Below, piece after piece: positions 31,906 through 59,532 of a DNA stretch of 64,000 nt. Position numbers and translations under genes: made by a program. This DNA comes from Nematostella vectensis (Eukaryota; Cnidaria; Anthozoa; Actiniaria; Edwardsiidae): NCBI RefSeq assembly GCF_932526225.1, contig NC_064044.1, positions 3,994,092-4,058,091 on the forward strand, read 5' to 3'. Under the pieces are notes generated by a model. It was not told the DNA's origin, searched no databases, and worked only from the letters and a program-made list of their open reading frames with translations. Position 1 is the first letter of the stretch. Every line of letters starts with the position of its first letter.

Positions 31906-34900
31906 ATGTAATAGGGATGCTTTCTTTCGGGCCCCCTCTGTTGTCTGTTGGTCTGACAGTTTTCATAGGGAACAAGTACATTTTAGTTTTTTAGAATGAG
32001 GGGGTCGATATTTTGAGAAAGTGACAAAATCTGTCACATTTTCGGTCAAATCAACGGTACACCTGTTGGTCTGATTAGATGGTCAATTTTATTGAGCAAT
32101 AATAAGAATCGGGAGTAATTGAACAAAAGTCTACTCACCGGTACTTCCAAGTGGTCTGCCAAAAGAAAAGAAAAAGGATAATTTTCATGGAAATTGACAC
32201 ATCTTTATTTGATAGATTAGAGACAGACTGAGACAGATCTAGCTTACAGAAAAAAAAAACGTTCTTAAAAGATGAAGTGTAATTTGTAAGGGGTGAATTA
32301 CTCCCCCGTCAGGCACTGTAATGTTTATTGAAAGTTCGCAGTAAGTCATACGAATATTACCAAGCTGACTCATTATCGATTCTATCTAACCAAGCCGCGA
32401 TGATGAGACCGGCGAGCAGCCCTTCTTACCCCCCACCCCCCACCCCCCTCTGCCTCGCCTCGCCTCGCCTCGCCTACCTTAATTAGTTCATACGATTCAA
32501 TTTGATGCACCCCTGAACAAATCCTGGCAACACGCCTGTGAACAAGTATAGTCTTCATGACTTGTAACCAGTTATCAGTTACCATCTTTGACCGTGTGAA
32601 ACTCGTCACCTCGCAACTACTCGTCTTGATATTTTGCATACTTGCAGAGAAAACGCCATGACTCGTTAAAAATATGCGATCGGATAGATGTTACTCCTTA
32701 TAAATCGTTACATGTTCGATTCAGTACTCGTCATTACTTGTTACATGTTTGATAGAGTACTCGTCATTACTCGTTACATGTTTGATAGAGTACTCGTCAT
32801 TACTTGTTACATGTTTGATAGAGAACTCGTCATTACTTGTTACATGTTTGATGGAGTACTCGTCATTATTTGTTACATGTTTGATAGAGTACTCGCCATT
32901 ACTTGTTACATGTTTGATAGAGTACTCGCCATTACTTGTTACATGTTTGATAGAGTACTCGTCATTACTCGTTACATGTTTGATAGAGTACTCGTTATTA
33001 CTCGTTACATGTTTGATAGAGTACTCGTCATTACTTGTTAGATGTTTGATAGAGTACTCGTCATTACTCGTTACATGTTTGATAGAGTACTCGTCATTAC
33101 TTGTTACATGTTTGATAGAGTACTCGTCATTACTTGTTACATGTTTGATAGAGTACTCGTTATTACTCGTTACATGTTTGATAGAATGCTCATTATTACT
33201 CGTGACATGTTCAATAGAGTACTCGTTATTACCCGTTACATGTTCCATAGATTCATAGTACTGGTCATTACTTGTTATATGTTAAATAGAGTACTCTTTA
33301 TTACATGCTAGTCAAAAGACAAAAATGGCTAATAACTTGTCATAAATCGTTACACGACCACGATCTCGTTATTATTGGTTGCGTGATTGACTATACTCGT
33401 CATTACTTGTTATTACCTGATCGAGTACTCGTTAAGGGTAAACCCTTTCTCAAGGGCCTCGTGTCGCATTTGCTTGTTAAATACGTCACTTCCGGTGAAG
33501 TACAGAATACCGCAGTAGTACTGGTCGTGTGGAATCAATCTGATATTGACAAAAACGATATAGTTATGTTTGAGGGGGAAGGGGGGGCACGGTTGAAGGT
33601 TAACCAAGAGTAAGGAAAAAAATAGAAGAACAGAGGACTATGCATTTTTACACTAGTTTTCGTCGTCCTTTATAAAGGACAAACTTAGTATTATTTTGCG
33701 TTATTCAAGACAGACCTGATATCAATTCTACGGTGAAGTCGCCTGACGTCTCGTTCTTCGGGTAAAATACAAACGCCCTGCATGGAAGAAATGATGCGGC
33801 AAAATGCAAAGTTTTTGTACAACTTGAAAAAAAAAAGACTTGTTAGATGGGAGAGCATGATAAGGAGATGGTTAGACAGAGATGTATGGTAGGACAGACG
33901 CGCGGGCAGGCTGAGATGTATGGACGGAAGGACGCGCGGGCAGGCTGGGATCTATGGACGGACGGACGTGCGGGTAGGATTAGATGTATGGACGGAAGGA
34001 CGCGCGGGTAGGCTGAGATGTATGGGCGGACAGACGTGCGGGTAGGCTGAGATGTAGGGACGGACGGACGCGTGGGCAGGCTGAGATGTATGGATGGACA
34101 GACGCGCGGGTAGGCTGAGATGTATGGACGGACGGACGCGCGGGTAGGCTGATATGTATGGATGGACAGACGCGCGGGTAGGCTGAGATGTAGGGACGGA
34201 CGGACGCGCGGGTAGGCTGATATGTATGGATGGACAGACGCGCGGGTAGGCTGAGATGTAGGGACGGACGGACGCGCGGGTAGGCTGAGATGTATGGACG
34301 GACGGACGCGCGGGTAGGCTGAGATGTATGGATGGACAGACGCGCGGGTAGGCTGAGATGTAGGGACGGACGGACGCGTGGGCAGGCTGAGATGTATGGA
34401 TGGACAGACGCGCGGGTAGGCTGAGATGTATGGACGGACGGACGCGCGGGTAGGCTGATATGTATGGACGGACGGACGCGTGGGCAGGCTGAGATGTATG
34501 GATGGACAGACGCGCGGGTAGGCTGAGATGTATGGACGGACGGACGCGTGGGCAGGCTGAGATGTATGGACGGACGGACGCGTGGGCAGGCTCAGATGTA
34601 TGGACGGACGCGCGGGTAGGCTGAGATGTATGGACGGACGGACGCGTGGGCAGGCTCAGATGTATGGACGGACGCGCGGGTAGGCTGAGATGTATGGACG
34701 GACGGACGTGCGGGTTGGCTGAGATGTCTGGACAGATGGACGCTTGGGCAGGCTCAGATGTATGGACAGACGTGCGGGTAGGCTGAGATGTATGGAGGGA
34801 CGGATGTGCGGGTAGGCTGAGATGTATGGACAGACGGACGCGTGGGCAGGCTGAGATGTATGGACGGATGGACGCACTGGTAGGCTAAAATGTGTGGCTG

Positions 34901-37900
34901 CTCTTACCATAAACTTGGTTTCTCCAAGAGATAACGTGTCAGTGACGAAGTCTGCCTTCTCTAGGCAATGGACCAGCCCATGTAGCAGAGATTTCTATTA
35001 AAAATCACAACACTAAAAACAGTCGCTGAATCGATCAATGTAAGCTATCTTACTTTATTTTATAAATAGAACATTAATAGCTTTATTTCTTAGCTTAATT
35101 TCTTAACTCTGCTATGATAAAATTTTACGACATTTTACGACAGAAAGGTCAAACTGACAACAAATGGAATAAGTAAGGGTTTCTCGATTTTGGCATCAAT
35201 GTCATATCATTTTGCAGGGGTTTTTTTTCTAGGGAGGGGGTGAGGGGTGTGGTGATGAACATAGAGCGGGACAGATACCCAAGCATATGATGTAGTGTAC
35301 CCATTGTGTTCAATCTTACTTTGTCATAGTTTTGACTACTTGATGTGTAATCCGGATGAGAGAGAAGAATATCAATATCCCCACTTGATGTAGCACCTTG
35401 AACAAGAAATGAACACATGAATAAACGAATAAATGTATGAACGAATAAAAAATGTATTCCTTATTTTGTATGCCTCCCACTCTCTCCCCCCCCCCCCCCC
35501 TTCTACTTTATTTTTTTGGGGAAGGGTCATTCTATCAAAAAATGCAGAGAGCTGGTAAATTCTGTGGGAAACTACATTGGGGCAGCTACCAACATGGTGA
35601 AGAATAAGCTCCATCAGCATTGTTGACTCTGCCATACACCAGCAGCACTAGCGCTTGTTTGCATGGTTCTAAATGTACCTCGTCTAAAACTACCACAAAC
35701 AGTAGCAGTTAGGTTCTTGTCTTGCTTCTTCACATGTACCAGAACAATGTCCTGCACATAGTTAAACAGGGCAGTTAAGATTAAACATAAGCTGCCTCAA
35801 TAGGCAAAGGGAAAAAGGTAAACAAACCCGTAGCTTAATCATCTCTTCTCTTGGTATCCGAGTTTCAAACTCATCTACATATCTGTCAAACAGATAATGC
35901 AGAATTAACATAAAATAAATAATCAGAATGTTAAGATTTCAAATGATGACAAAAGACGTTTTTTTAGTTGATTCTGGTCTGCTAATGATTATACACTAAA
36001 GGAGAATAAAGGAATAATTGAAAGAGAAAAGTCAGCCTTGGTCTTTGATTGAACATGTAACATTTTGTTTAACAATGTTGTTAAAATTATCATTATCCAG
36101 ATTGTAGTCATGGCCACACAGGGTAAACTGCAAAACAAGCCCATCCATAAAATATATAGACATTAAGTATATATCAATTAGGGAAAGTTCATGTATTATC
36201 CCTAGTAGGGGGCTTGACGAGTTTGATAAAAGTAAGGGATAAAATAAGTTGAACCCCCCCTTCAGGAGGAACAAAATTTTCCATGCCTCCCCATATTTTC
36301 GGTGCCCCCCCCCCCTCCCGAAAATCGGAGAAAGAAGAAGCAAAGAAAGGAGTGGCAATAACAATGTTTAAGGAACATAAGCAAGAGATTAGTTGCAAGC
36401 TAGTCAGAAAAGTGGAGCGGAAAGAATTTCTCAAAGATGCGACTAACTCCAGGTTGCAACCTGATAATGGTTGATGCAAAAGATGACATAAAGCATAAAA
36501 AGGCTTTTCGATCTTCTCCTTGCAAGAAAAGCGCAGCATGAGAAAAGAGAAAAGAAAGAGAGCACTAAAGACATCGAATCTGATGTAAGAAATGATTTTA
36601 ATGATGGAGCATAAGTGCTTATAGCATTAAAGTGTTTTGTTTCTATTTTAAATATGGAACATAAGCACTATAGCGCTATATTATATACGGAAATCATAAA
36701 AAGATGTTAAAAGTGGCTTAATACGTATCCTGAACTCCTGGATTGTACATGCCAAATAACTGCCCCCAAACCGAGACAAGTTAAACCAAGAAGTCCGACT
36801 TGACACTTCGTCAAATTATATAGTAGAGACAACACCCAAAGGAATCAGTGACCCCCCTTTTAAAATCCAAACACTTTCGACACCCCCCCTTTAGACGTCA
36901 AAATGTTTCAAGGCCCCTCCCCCCCACAGTATCCTCAAGCCTTCCCCCCCCCCTCGGGATAATAAATGAACTTTCCCTTAGGACCCTAAATATACCCATC
37001 ACACGAGAACTTATAGTAACATAATCCATAACCTTAGGGGCGGACCATTTAACTTCAGAGGGAGGGGGGAGGTGTGTGGAACTTTTGAAGGGGGGCATGG
37101 GTGATTCTGAAAAAAATCCTGCAAGCCATTTTTACAAGAAAAAAAAATCATGCACCATGAATGTACCAAATACAAAATAGTGCACCTCTGTAGAAAAAAA
37201 TCCTGCCCAATAGCCAAGAGGAAAAAATATCTAGCTTACATGCAATCATCCACCCCCCTGTCTCCTCAAAAGTTAACTGGTCCATCCCTTACTTGAGACC
37301 AATTTGCTGGTGGTGATTCAGTCTGCCCCTCACTCTCTTCAGATCTGCAGATTAAATATAATTTCATCAGAATTGCAAAATTTTAACAAAAAAGTAACCC
37401 ATTATAAATAAAGCATCCAGTCTCACAGATGTTTCCGCCTAATGTGTGATGCATGAAACAAAACTAATAACCTTCTAAACTTGAAACACCATCTTCTATC
37501 AGCTTTTTCGCAGCTGCTGGACTACAATGACAAAAACATAGGATGTTTATGGAAACATTACAAGCCTGTGAAGACCTTGTGACCCTCTACACCCTTTTGC
37601 TATACCGTTTTGCTATATATCTGATCTCTATACTTCACCAATGACCTCTACACACCTCCCCACCCTAACCCTATACCAGAGACTTGTACAGGACCCGAAA
37701 TGATCCCAGGACCCGAAACGATCCCAGGACCCGAAATGATCCCCAAAAGTACCCCAACTGATCCTCGGACCCGAAAGATACCAAGGAGTCCCCGAAATCA
37801 ACCCCAAGGAATTGCGGTGGACGAAGGGAAAGCAGAAGAAATACTTGCAATTCTTGAAGCATAATTAAGGGTTAACAGCGACTCGATTTCTAAACAACGT

Positions 37901-40788
37901 GACTTAAAAATATTAAATTTCAACACTATACTTCTATTTATTACATTGCCTGGCGTTAAACCCATAAACAGAGTCTCAAACAAATACACAACTTTTAATT
38001 GCTACTGAAAGAAATACAGCATGTATAAACATAGCACAGCTTTGCTCAGATCATTCAAACTTTTGACCTTCCATCACACTCTAAACATTTTGCGGTTCCG
38101 ACACATGACTCTGACACTATAAATCTCATTTCCAGTAAACCTCACCCCTAAAAATTAATATTCATTCGACAACCTAAACATGTATTTCACCACGAAATCC
38201 TTGTTCACACGAGCGAATATTTACCGACACATTTTAGGCAGCCGGTTTGGCCGAGAAGATGGAATGACAAAAGCACACTGAGTAATACACTCGAACAACC
38301 CTTCTACTATTGATGCAAAATATTAAGAGGATGTGGCTTTTGTTGAAAGCAATATTATTATGTACGTTTTGAATTTCCTCATGTAGTCGTGCGTACACCC
38401 CGGCATTATGTCATGACATAATATAGGTCTTCCATTCACCGAAAACAAACATGCCAAAAAAAAAACTTTAAAACATTTCGCTTCCTATAAAAAGCAGCAT
38501 GTCCTATCTGTAAAGACTTTCTTTTATGACTTGTTATGTAAAAATGATTTATCCACGCCGGGTTCTTTAAATTACTATCACAAAGAATTGTTAGTTGACC
38601 CCAATTTCTGACTCAACCACTGTATTCCCCCGCAGTTGTATATTAAAATCTCAATACTATAGTTTTAGTTAATGTGAATTCCCTTTTAATAACACAAACA
38701 AAGCTAAATGTTTCATATGTTTTTAAAACTGAAAGCCAATCCTTACACATTTCTTTAGTTGTCCATTACTGTAATTCCTTGGGGTTCATTTCGGGGACTC
38801 TTGCGGATCGTTTCGGGTCCCGGGATCAGTTGGGGAAATTTTGGGGATCGTTTCGGGTCCTGGGATCATTTTGGGTCCTGTACAGACTCTCATGACCTCT
38901 AAACCCCCCACCCTTACCTTATACCAGAGACTCTCATGACCTTTACACACCTCCCCCACCCTTACCCTATACCAGAGACTCTTATGACCTCTACACACCT
39001 CGCCCACCCTTACCCTATACCAGAGACTCTCATCATGACCTCTACACACCTCCCCCACCCTTACCCTATACCAGACTCTTATGACCTCTACACACCTCCC
39101 CACCCTTACCCTATACCAGAGACTCTTATGACCCCTACACACCTCCCCCCATCCTTACCCTATACCAGACTCTTATGACCTCTACACACCTCCCCACCCT
39201 TACCGTATACCAGAGACTCTCATGACCTCTACACACCTCCCCCACCCTTACCCTATACCAGAGACTCTTATGACCTCTACACACCTCCCCCCACCCTTAC
39301 CCTATACCAGACTCTTATGACCTGTACACACCTCCCCCACCCTTACCCTATGCCTGACACTCTTGTCAGCTCTTTTGTGATAGAGGTACCTTCATCTTTC
39401 CGTATCTTAAAAAAGAATGAAGGGTTTTGATGAAAACCATTGCTTAGCTATCCACTTAAATCATCTAAAAGACTAAAACAACAGAGTACAAAACAATTAT
39501 TCTTTGGCTCAATTTATTACCTTTTCGAGTTTCTCTAGCTTCCCAGTTTTTATAAACTCATCAATTTTCTTTCCAATCTTGTCCCCAATACCAGGCTGAA
39601 CAAGAGAGAAATGTGTTTAAAATAATATCATGTTACACCCTTATAGCTGCACACCCTATAAGCACACAAAAGTTGAGTGTTTTCTGAATTTGCTGCATCA
39701 TTCAAATAATCCTCCCTCCTCCATTTGTCATTGTGGGCTCTATGGGCCATATGGTTGAGGCATGAACTCAGTTTAGGAAAAGATACTTCTCACCAGTTTT
39801 CTTGCTTCTGCACCATCTTTTATTTTCGTTGAATGTTTTGCTAAAACAGCTGCTGCTTTTCTGTTGAAAAAAAAATACAGATTTTAAAGTATTTGAACTA
39901 AGATTATGCACTAGTCATTTGAAACCCGCACCCCCATGGGTCCCGGGGTGTGTGGGGTTAATGTGAGGGTTTAGAGCACTTTTGAACAAGAATCTGCCCG
40001 AGGGGGTGGGGGAATTGACAGTTTTTGACTCTGACTTGTCCATCCTCACAATGGGAGCTTGGGGACAAATGAATAACATCACAACTGTACTTTGCAAAAG
40101 TCAAATAGTTCCTGGTTTGAGTCTCTTTCTGTTCTGTAGCAAGCCATTTCATGTATCAGAGTGTGGCAAGCTGCATAGAAAAAGGTGCAAAAACGAATAT
40201 GAATAATAACTAAAACCAGATGAAGATCATTTATTTTACCTTTTTTTGGTAACTGTTACGCATATCTTCATAGTTATTGGTACAAATTCCTGGAGTGTAC
40301 TGGCTTTTAGAGATAAAAAGGTTTTTTTTTTCAGATGACTTGTTGTTGGGAGTTGCCTATATTTTGCATTAGGTAGGAGGCATTTGACTGCAGTTTTGTC
40401 CCGAGGGGGTGGGGGCATTTTTCGGTTTTGTACACCGTCAAAGTCTAATCGCTCACCCTTCCCCAGGACCATGGGGTTGGGGGTTTCAATTGACTAGTGC
40501 ATTATTGTAAGGATTTTAATTTTTGATCCTGAAAGAGATCTTACCTGTATGCATTGTACTTGTGAATCTGTCGTGTCACATTCTTTTCATAATCCGCCAA
40601 TTCTGTAAGCAAAATAAAATAATACTTAATTTCATTGAGATGAGTGACGAGAAAATTCCTAAAATTTTCACAGAGAAGTTTCCAGTCACTACTTAAGTTA
40701 TTTATTTACTTCTTAAGAAAATAATACCTGTCAGAAAGTCACAAAATTCCGAATTGGGGTTTTGATCAGGTGCTTTTCTCTTGCTCAT
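31772..40788 (-). CDS. POLB: DNA polymerase beta
   Basis: Base-excision-repair polymerase: the 8-kDa lyase domain removes 5'-dRP and the X-family polymerase domain fills the gap, in the nucleus. Fifteen exons: 40728-40788, 40545-40602, 39794-39860, 39521-39595, 39347-39405, 37472-37521, 37293-37344, 35828-35882, 35679-35751, 35320-35396, 34908-34994, 33716-33777, 33417-33539, 32139-32155, 31772-31866. They total 1011 nt, 336 aa, against 335 in human. Seen: MSKRKAP start, ELADYEKNV, lyase Lys in [11 protein letters not shown], helix-hairpin-helix LPGIGDKI and VSGIGPAAA, catalytic Asp pair in [11 protein letters not shown], third Asp in [25 protein letters not shown], and [14 protein letters not shown] near the end. 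A 17-nt microexon encodes PLGST. Three introns contain large minisatellites and one a 1.2-kb transposon. The start lies in a divergent promoter with TTC39C. Confidence 0.97.
31867..31905 (-). repeat. Homopolymer tract forming the entire polypyrimidine tract of the last POLB acceptor
   Basis: A run of about 34 A on the plus strand (T on the transcript strand) ends 2 nt before the acceptor AG of POLB exon 31772-31866. Confidence 0.9.
32700..33310. repeat. 33-bp minisatellite in POLB intron 13, related to the preceding exon end
   Basis: About 18 copies of a unit reading, on the transcript strand, GAGTACTCTATCAAACATG then TAACAAGTAATGAC. The preceding exon ends GAGTACTCGATCAG and the intron begins GTAATAACAAGTAATGAC, so the unit matches the exon-intron junction apart from a short central change. 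Because 33 is a multiple of three, long open frames appear on both strands; they are not genes. Confidence 0.9.
33870..34893. repeat. About 34-bp minisatellite filling POLB intron 11
   Basis: About 28 copies of a unit with cgcgggtaggctgagatgta followed by tggacggacgga. It starts about 15 nt after the donor of exon 34908-34994 and takes up nearly the whole 1.1-kb intron. Units alternate between 'cgcgggta' and 'cgtgggca' variants, suggesting higher-order duplication. Confidence 0.95.
37570..39346. repeat. About 47-bp minisatellite in POLB intron 5, seeded from the exon-intron junction
   Basis: About eleven copies (37570-37684 and 38885-39346, split by a 1.2-kb insertion). On the transcript strand each reads AAGAGTCTCTGGTATAGG then GTAAGGGTGGGGGAGGTGTG. 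The first 18 bases match the end of POLB exon 39347-39405 (AAGAGTGTCAGGCATAGG) at 15 of 18 positions, and the rest matches the start of the intron. Most units therefore carry an intact AGG|GTAAGG donor. Confidence 0.9.
37685..38884. mobile_element. 1.2-kb non-autonomous DNA transposon with long inverted termini
   Basis: The termini begin TGTACAGGACCC and are inverted repeats about 115 bp long, rich in internal ggacccgaaa-gatccca subrepeats (37685-37810 against 38770-38884). A 4-bp target duplication, GACT, flanks both ends (37681-37684, 38885-38888), and the empty-site sequence is visible in the neighbouring minisatellite units. No transposase frame is present. A 4-bp duplication occurs in superfamilies such as Sola and Chapaev; the assignment is open. 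Confidence 0.85.
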
Positions 40789-41286
40789 ATTCGTATTATA
40801 TGACTGAAAACGGTTTTGGTTCAGTCAAAATCGTCAAAAGAAAGAAGTCGGCGACTCTTCCGCCATCATGAAACTTGTTGATGTGGTTTCGGAACCTAGA
40901 CACGAGCAGATATCGATCGGTATTATAAATCATTGTATCTTGTTATCACAAAATTCAAGATATAATTGTTTATAATGAATGGGCTTTTTGGGGGTGTAAA
41001 TTGTTTTTATAGTCTAAAACCAAGGGTCTAAAACCAACTTACCAACAAATATGCAAATTTTCTTTCCGAGAACATTCAATCGATTTCTTCTCGTCTAAGT
41101 CGACTGTCAACTCAGCAGGAACCCGACAACGTACCGAATGTTCTTTCAGGATTACGAATCCAAACATGGCGGGAGAAGCAGAAGGTAGCAACGTGAAAAC
41201 AGCCTTCGCTATTGCAAACCTATTTATTATTTTTCCAAAAGTAAGATCCTAAGGGAAGCTTTATAAGGGCTTGATTCTGCATCCCC
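40789..41286. promoter_or_regulatory. Divergent promoter region between POLB and TTC39C
   Basis: The two start codons lie 498 bp apart on opposite strands, with no exon supported between them. The segment includes gcgactcttccgccatcatg on the POLB side and an aacATGGCGG motif (41166, YY1-like, possibly a short upstream ORF) on the TTC39C side. Shared regulation is an inference from the head-to-head layout. Confidence 0.55.
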
Positions 41287-56843
<15,557 letters not shown>

Positions 56844-58019
56844 GAGAAAGATGGGTCTAGTTTGGTTGTAGTTAGAAGTGCGTATAATATTTATTAACCT
56901 TAAACGAGTGTGTAACACTTGGACTTGTAAGATAACTGGACACAATGGCCAGTGAATGGTTGTGTTTTACGCTTTAAATTTCTTAGCCTCCATTTTGATG
57001 ATTCACTGTTTATAAATCAATTTAATGCCAATTAGTGTAAATGAAAAATGATAAGTTTTAGATAGAATAAAATGCCACACTTAGAGCCCATTTGCACAAG
57101 GCAAAATTTTGTTTGTTTTGCAAAAGTATCTCCCAATAACAAGCCTTTTTTTCAGATAATCAAAACAAAAATTGTCAGATTTTACCAAAACTTCTAAGAA
57201 GCGTGTGTTGCTTTGGTTGCCACGAAAATATTGGTATTTCGAAAACTCGTTTTTGTTGGTAGCATCATGGCTCTAAGAGATCACGTGAGAGATCACGTGA
57301 CTGTTTGGGCGGCAAACAAACACGCTAAGGCTTTTAGAGGCAAAATAGCAGCCACCAAAAGCAACTTATTTAGCACTGAGGAAGAGAGCCAGACTTTTTT
57401 ATAGAAAAGGTTTTAGTTACATTTGAATATTTTATTTTTTTCGTCGTTCAATGGTGTGACAGGCGCAGTCATTTATGTGATTACTTTGGTTTGAATTTGC
57501 CACACAGAAAGGTCATATCCTCTATTCATTTAATTGAACGATAAAAACGCACTTATCGCCGCCCTTCGCGGTGGAAAGGCATTAGAAATTCGTAGAAGCT
57601 AGTGCAACCACGGTTCAAATGGAGAAAACTTGGGAATTTTGTCAAGATTCATCAAAACTTTTTCGTTCTAGTGTAAATGGAGCCTTAGATGTTCTGATTT
57701 GCTTGTAAAACAAACACTACTGTGTTGTAGTTGAGAGCACAGAAAAAAAAATAACAGACGATAGTCCTTTCGGCTTATACTTGATATCTATTTATATGAA
57801 GTTGTCTATTTACTTCTTGCATACAAAAATAAATGGCTCTAGATGTCATTTAGAAAATCTATGTGTTTAAAATATTCACTGTAACAAAGTGGAGTCGTGT
57901 GTCCCGTTCTATTCCTTATGTCAGCGTTATGTACAGTTGACAGCAATAAAGTTGATGCTGGATATGTCAGAAGCTCGGGCGTACCGTGGGGAGGCATACT
58001 GGATCCAAATAGAAATTAC
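56844..58019. other. TTC39C 3'UTR and downstream sequence
   Basis: No exon supported. Possible poly(A) signals (aataaa, for example at about 57,066 and 57,829) follow the TTC39C stop. The short plus-strand frames look non-coding. Confidence 0.5.
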
Positions 58020-59320
58020 GTTTTCTATTGTTAAATCACAATTCTCATTGTTCACACGCGTCTGCTTATCACCTACGCGCACTGTCTATTGTTAGATCAC
58101 AATTCTGATTGATCACGCGTCTTTTCATCACCTACGGACACTGTCTGTTGTTAGATCACAATTCTTATTGATCACGCGCATCTGCTCATCACCTACGCGC
58201 ACTGTCTATTGTTAGATCACAATTCTGATTGATAACGCGCGTCTGCTTACACCTACGAGCACTGTTTATTGTTTTATCATAATTCTGATTGTTCACGCAC
58301 GTCTGCTCATCACCTACGCGCACTTTATTGTTATCACAATTCTAATTGATCACGCGCGTCTGCTCATTACCTACGCGCACTGTTTATTGTTAGATCACAA
58401 TTCTGATTGACCACGCGCGTCTGCTCATCACCTACGCGCACTGTTTATTGTTATCACAATTCTGGTTGTTCACGCGCGTCTGCTCATCACCTACGCGCAC
58501 TGTTTATTGTTATTACAATTCTGGTTGTTCACGCGCGTCTGCTCATTACCTACGCGCACTGTTTGTTAGATCACAATTCTGATTGACCCGCGCGTCTGCT
58601 CATCACCTATGCGCACTGTTTATTGTTATCACAATTCTGATTGATCACGCGCGTCTGCCCATTACCTACGCGCACTGTCTATTGTTTTATCATAATTCTG
58701 ATTGACCACGCGCGTCTGCTCACCACCTTCGCGCACTGTTTATTGTTATCACAATTCTGATTGATCACGCGCGTCTGCCCAGTACCTACGCGCACTGTCT
58801 ATTGTTTTATCATAATTCTGATTGTTCACGAGCGTCTGTTCATTACCTACGCGCATTGTTTATTTTTATCATAATTCTCATTGATCACGCGCGTCTGCCC
58901 ATTACCTACGCGCACTGTCTATTTTTTTAGATCACAATTCTGATTGTTCACGCGCGTCTACTCACCACCTGCGCGCACTGTTTTTTGTTATCACAATTCT
59001 GATTGTTCACGCGCGTCTGACGTTACATACGCGCACTGTCTATTGTTATATCACAATTCTAATTGATCAGCGCGGTTACTTATACCTACGGGCACTGTCA
59101 ATAGTTAAATCACAATTCTGATTGTTCACGCGCGTCTGCTAATTACCTACGCGCAATGTCTATTGTTAGATCACTTTTTTATGGACCGCGCGCGTCTGCT
59201 CATTACCTATGCGCACTGTCTATTGTTAGATCACAATTCTCATTGATCACGCGCGTCTTCTTATCACATATGCACACTGTCTCGCACTTTCTATTGTTAG
59301 ATCACAATTCTGATTGATCA
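58020..59320. repeat. About 59-bp minisatellite between convergent genes (about 22 copies)
   Basis: Units contain attgttagatcacaattctg, attgatcacgcgcgtctgct and cacctacgcgcactgtct, with copy lengths varying by a few bases. The array separates the TTC39C and JmjC-gene 3' ends. No open frame of note. Confidence 0.95.
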
Positions 59321-59532
59321 CAATTATAAATGGGATCTCGCGCGACAAACAAGGCATGAATGAAAATATAATCTAACCTGATATTAGCCGTTACCTTGGT
59401 TCAACTGGGAGGACATGATTTGTAGCAACTTTTATAAAACATTCTTCTATATACGGGAATTACACGAATACTTTATATGCAAGAAAAAATACTAATAATA
59501 AATAACAGTAAAACTCTACAGAATTATGGTTA

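Noticed and set aside
32721-33258. Long repeat frames ([11 protein letters not shown] and [11 protein letters not shown]) on both strands
   Set aside because: Artefacts of a 33-bp tandem array inside a POLB intron.
39388-39405. 16-nt POLB microexon encoding IRKDE
   Set aside because: The apparent donor at 39389 is inside a longer exon (39347-39405) whose continuation encodes the expected LTRVSGIG segment in frame.
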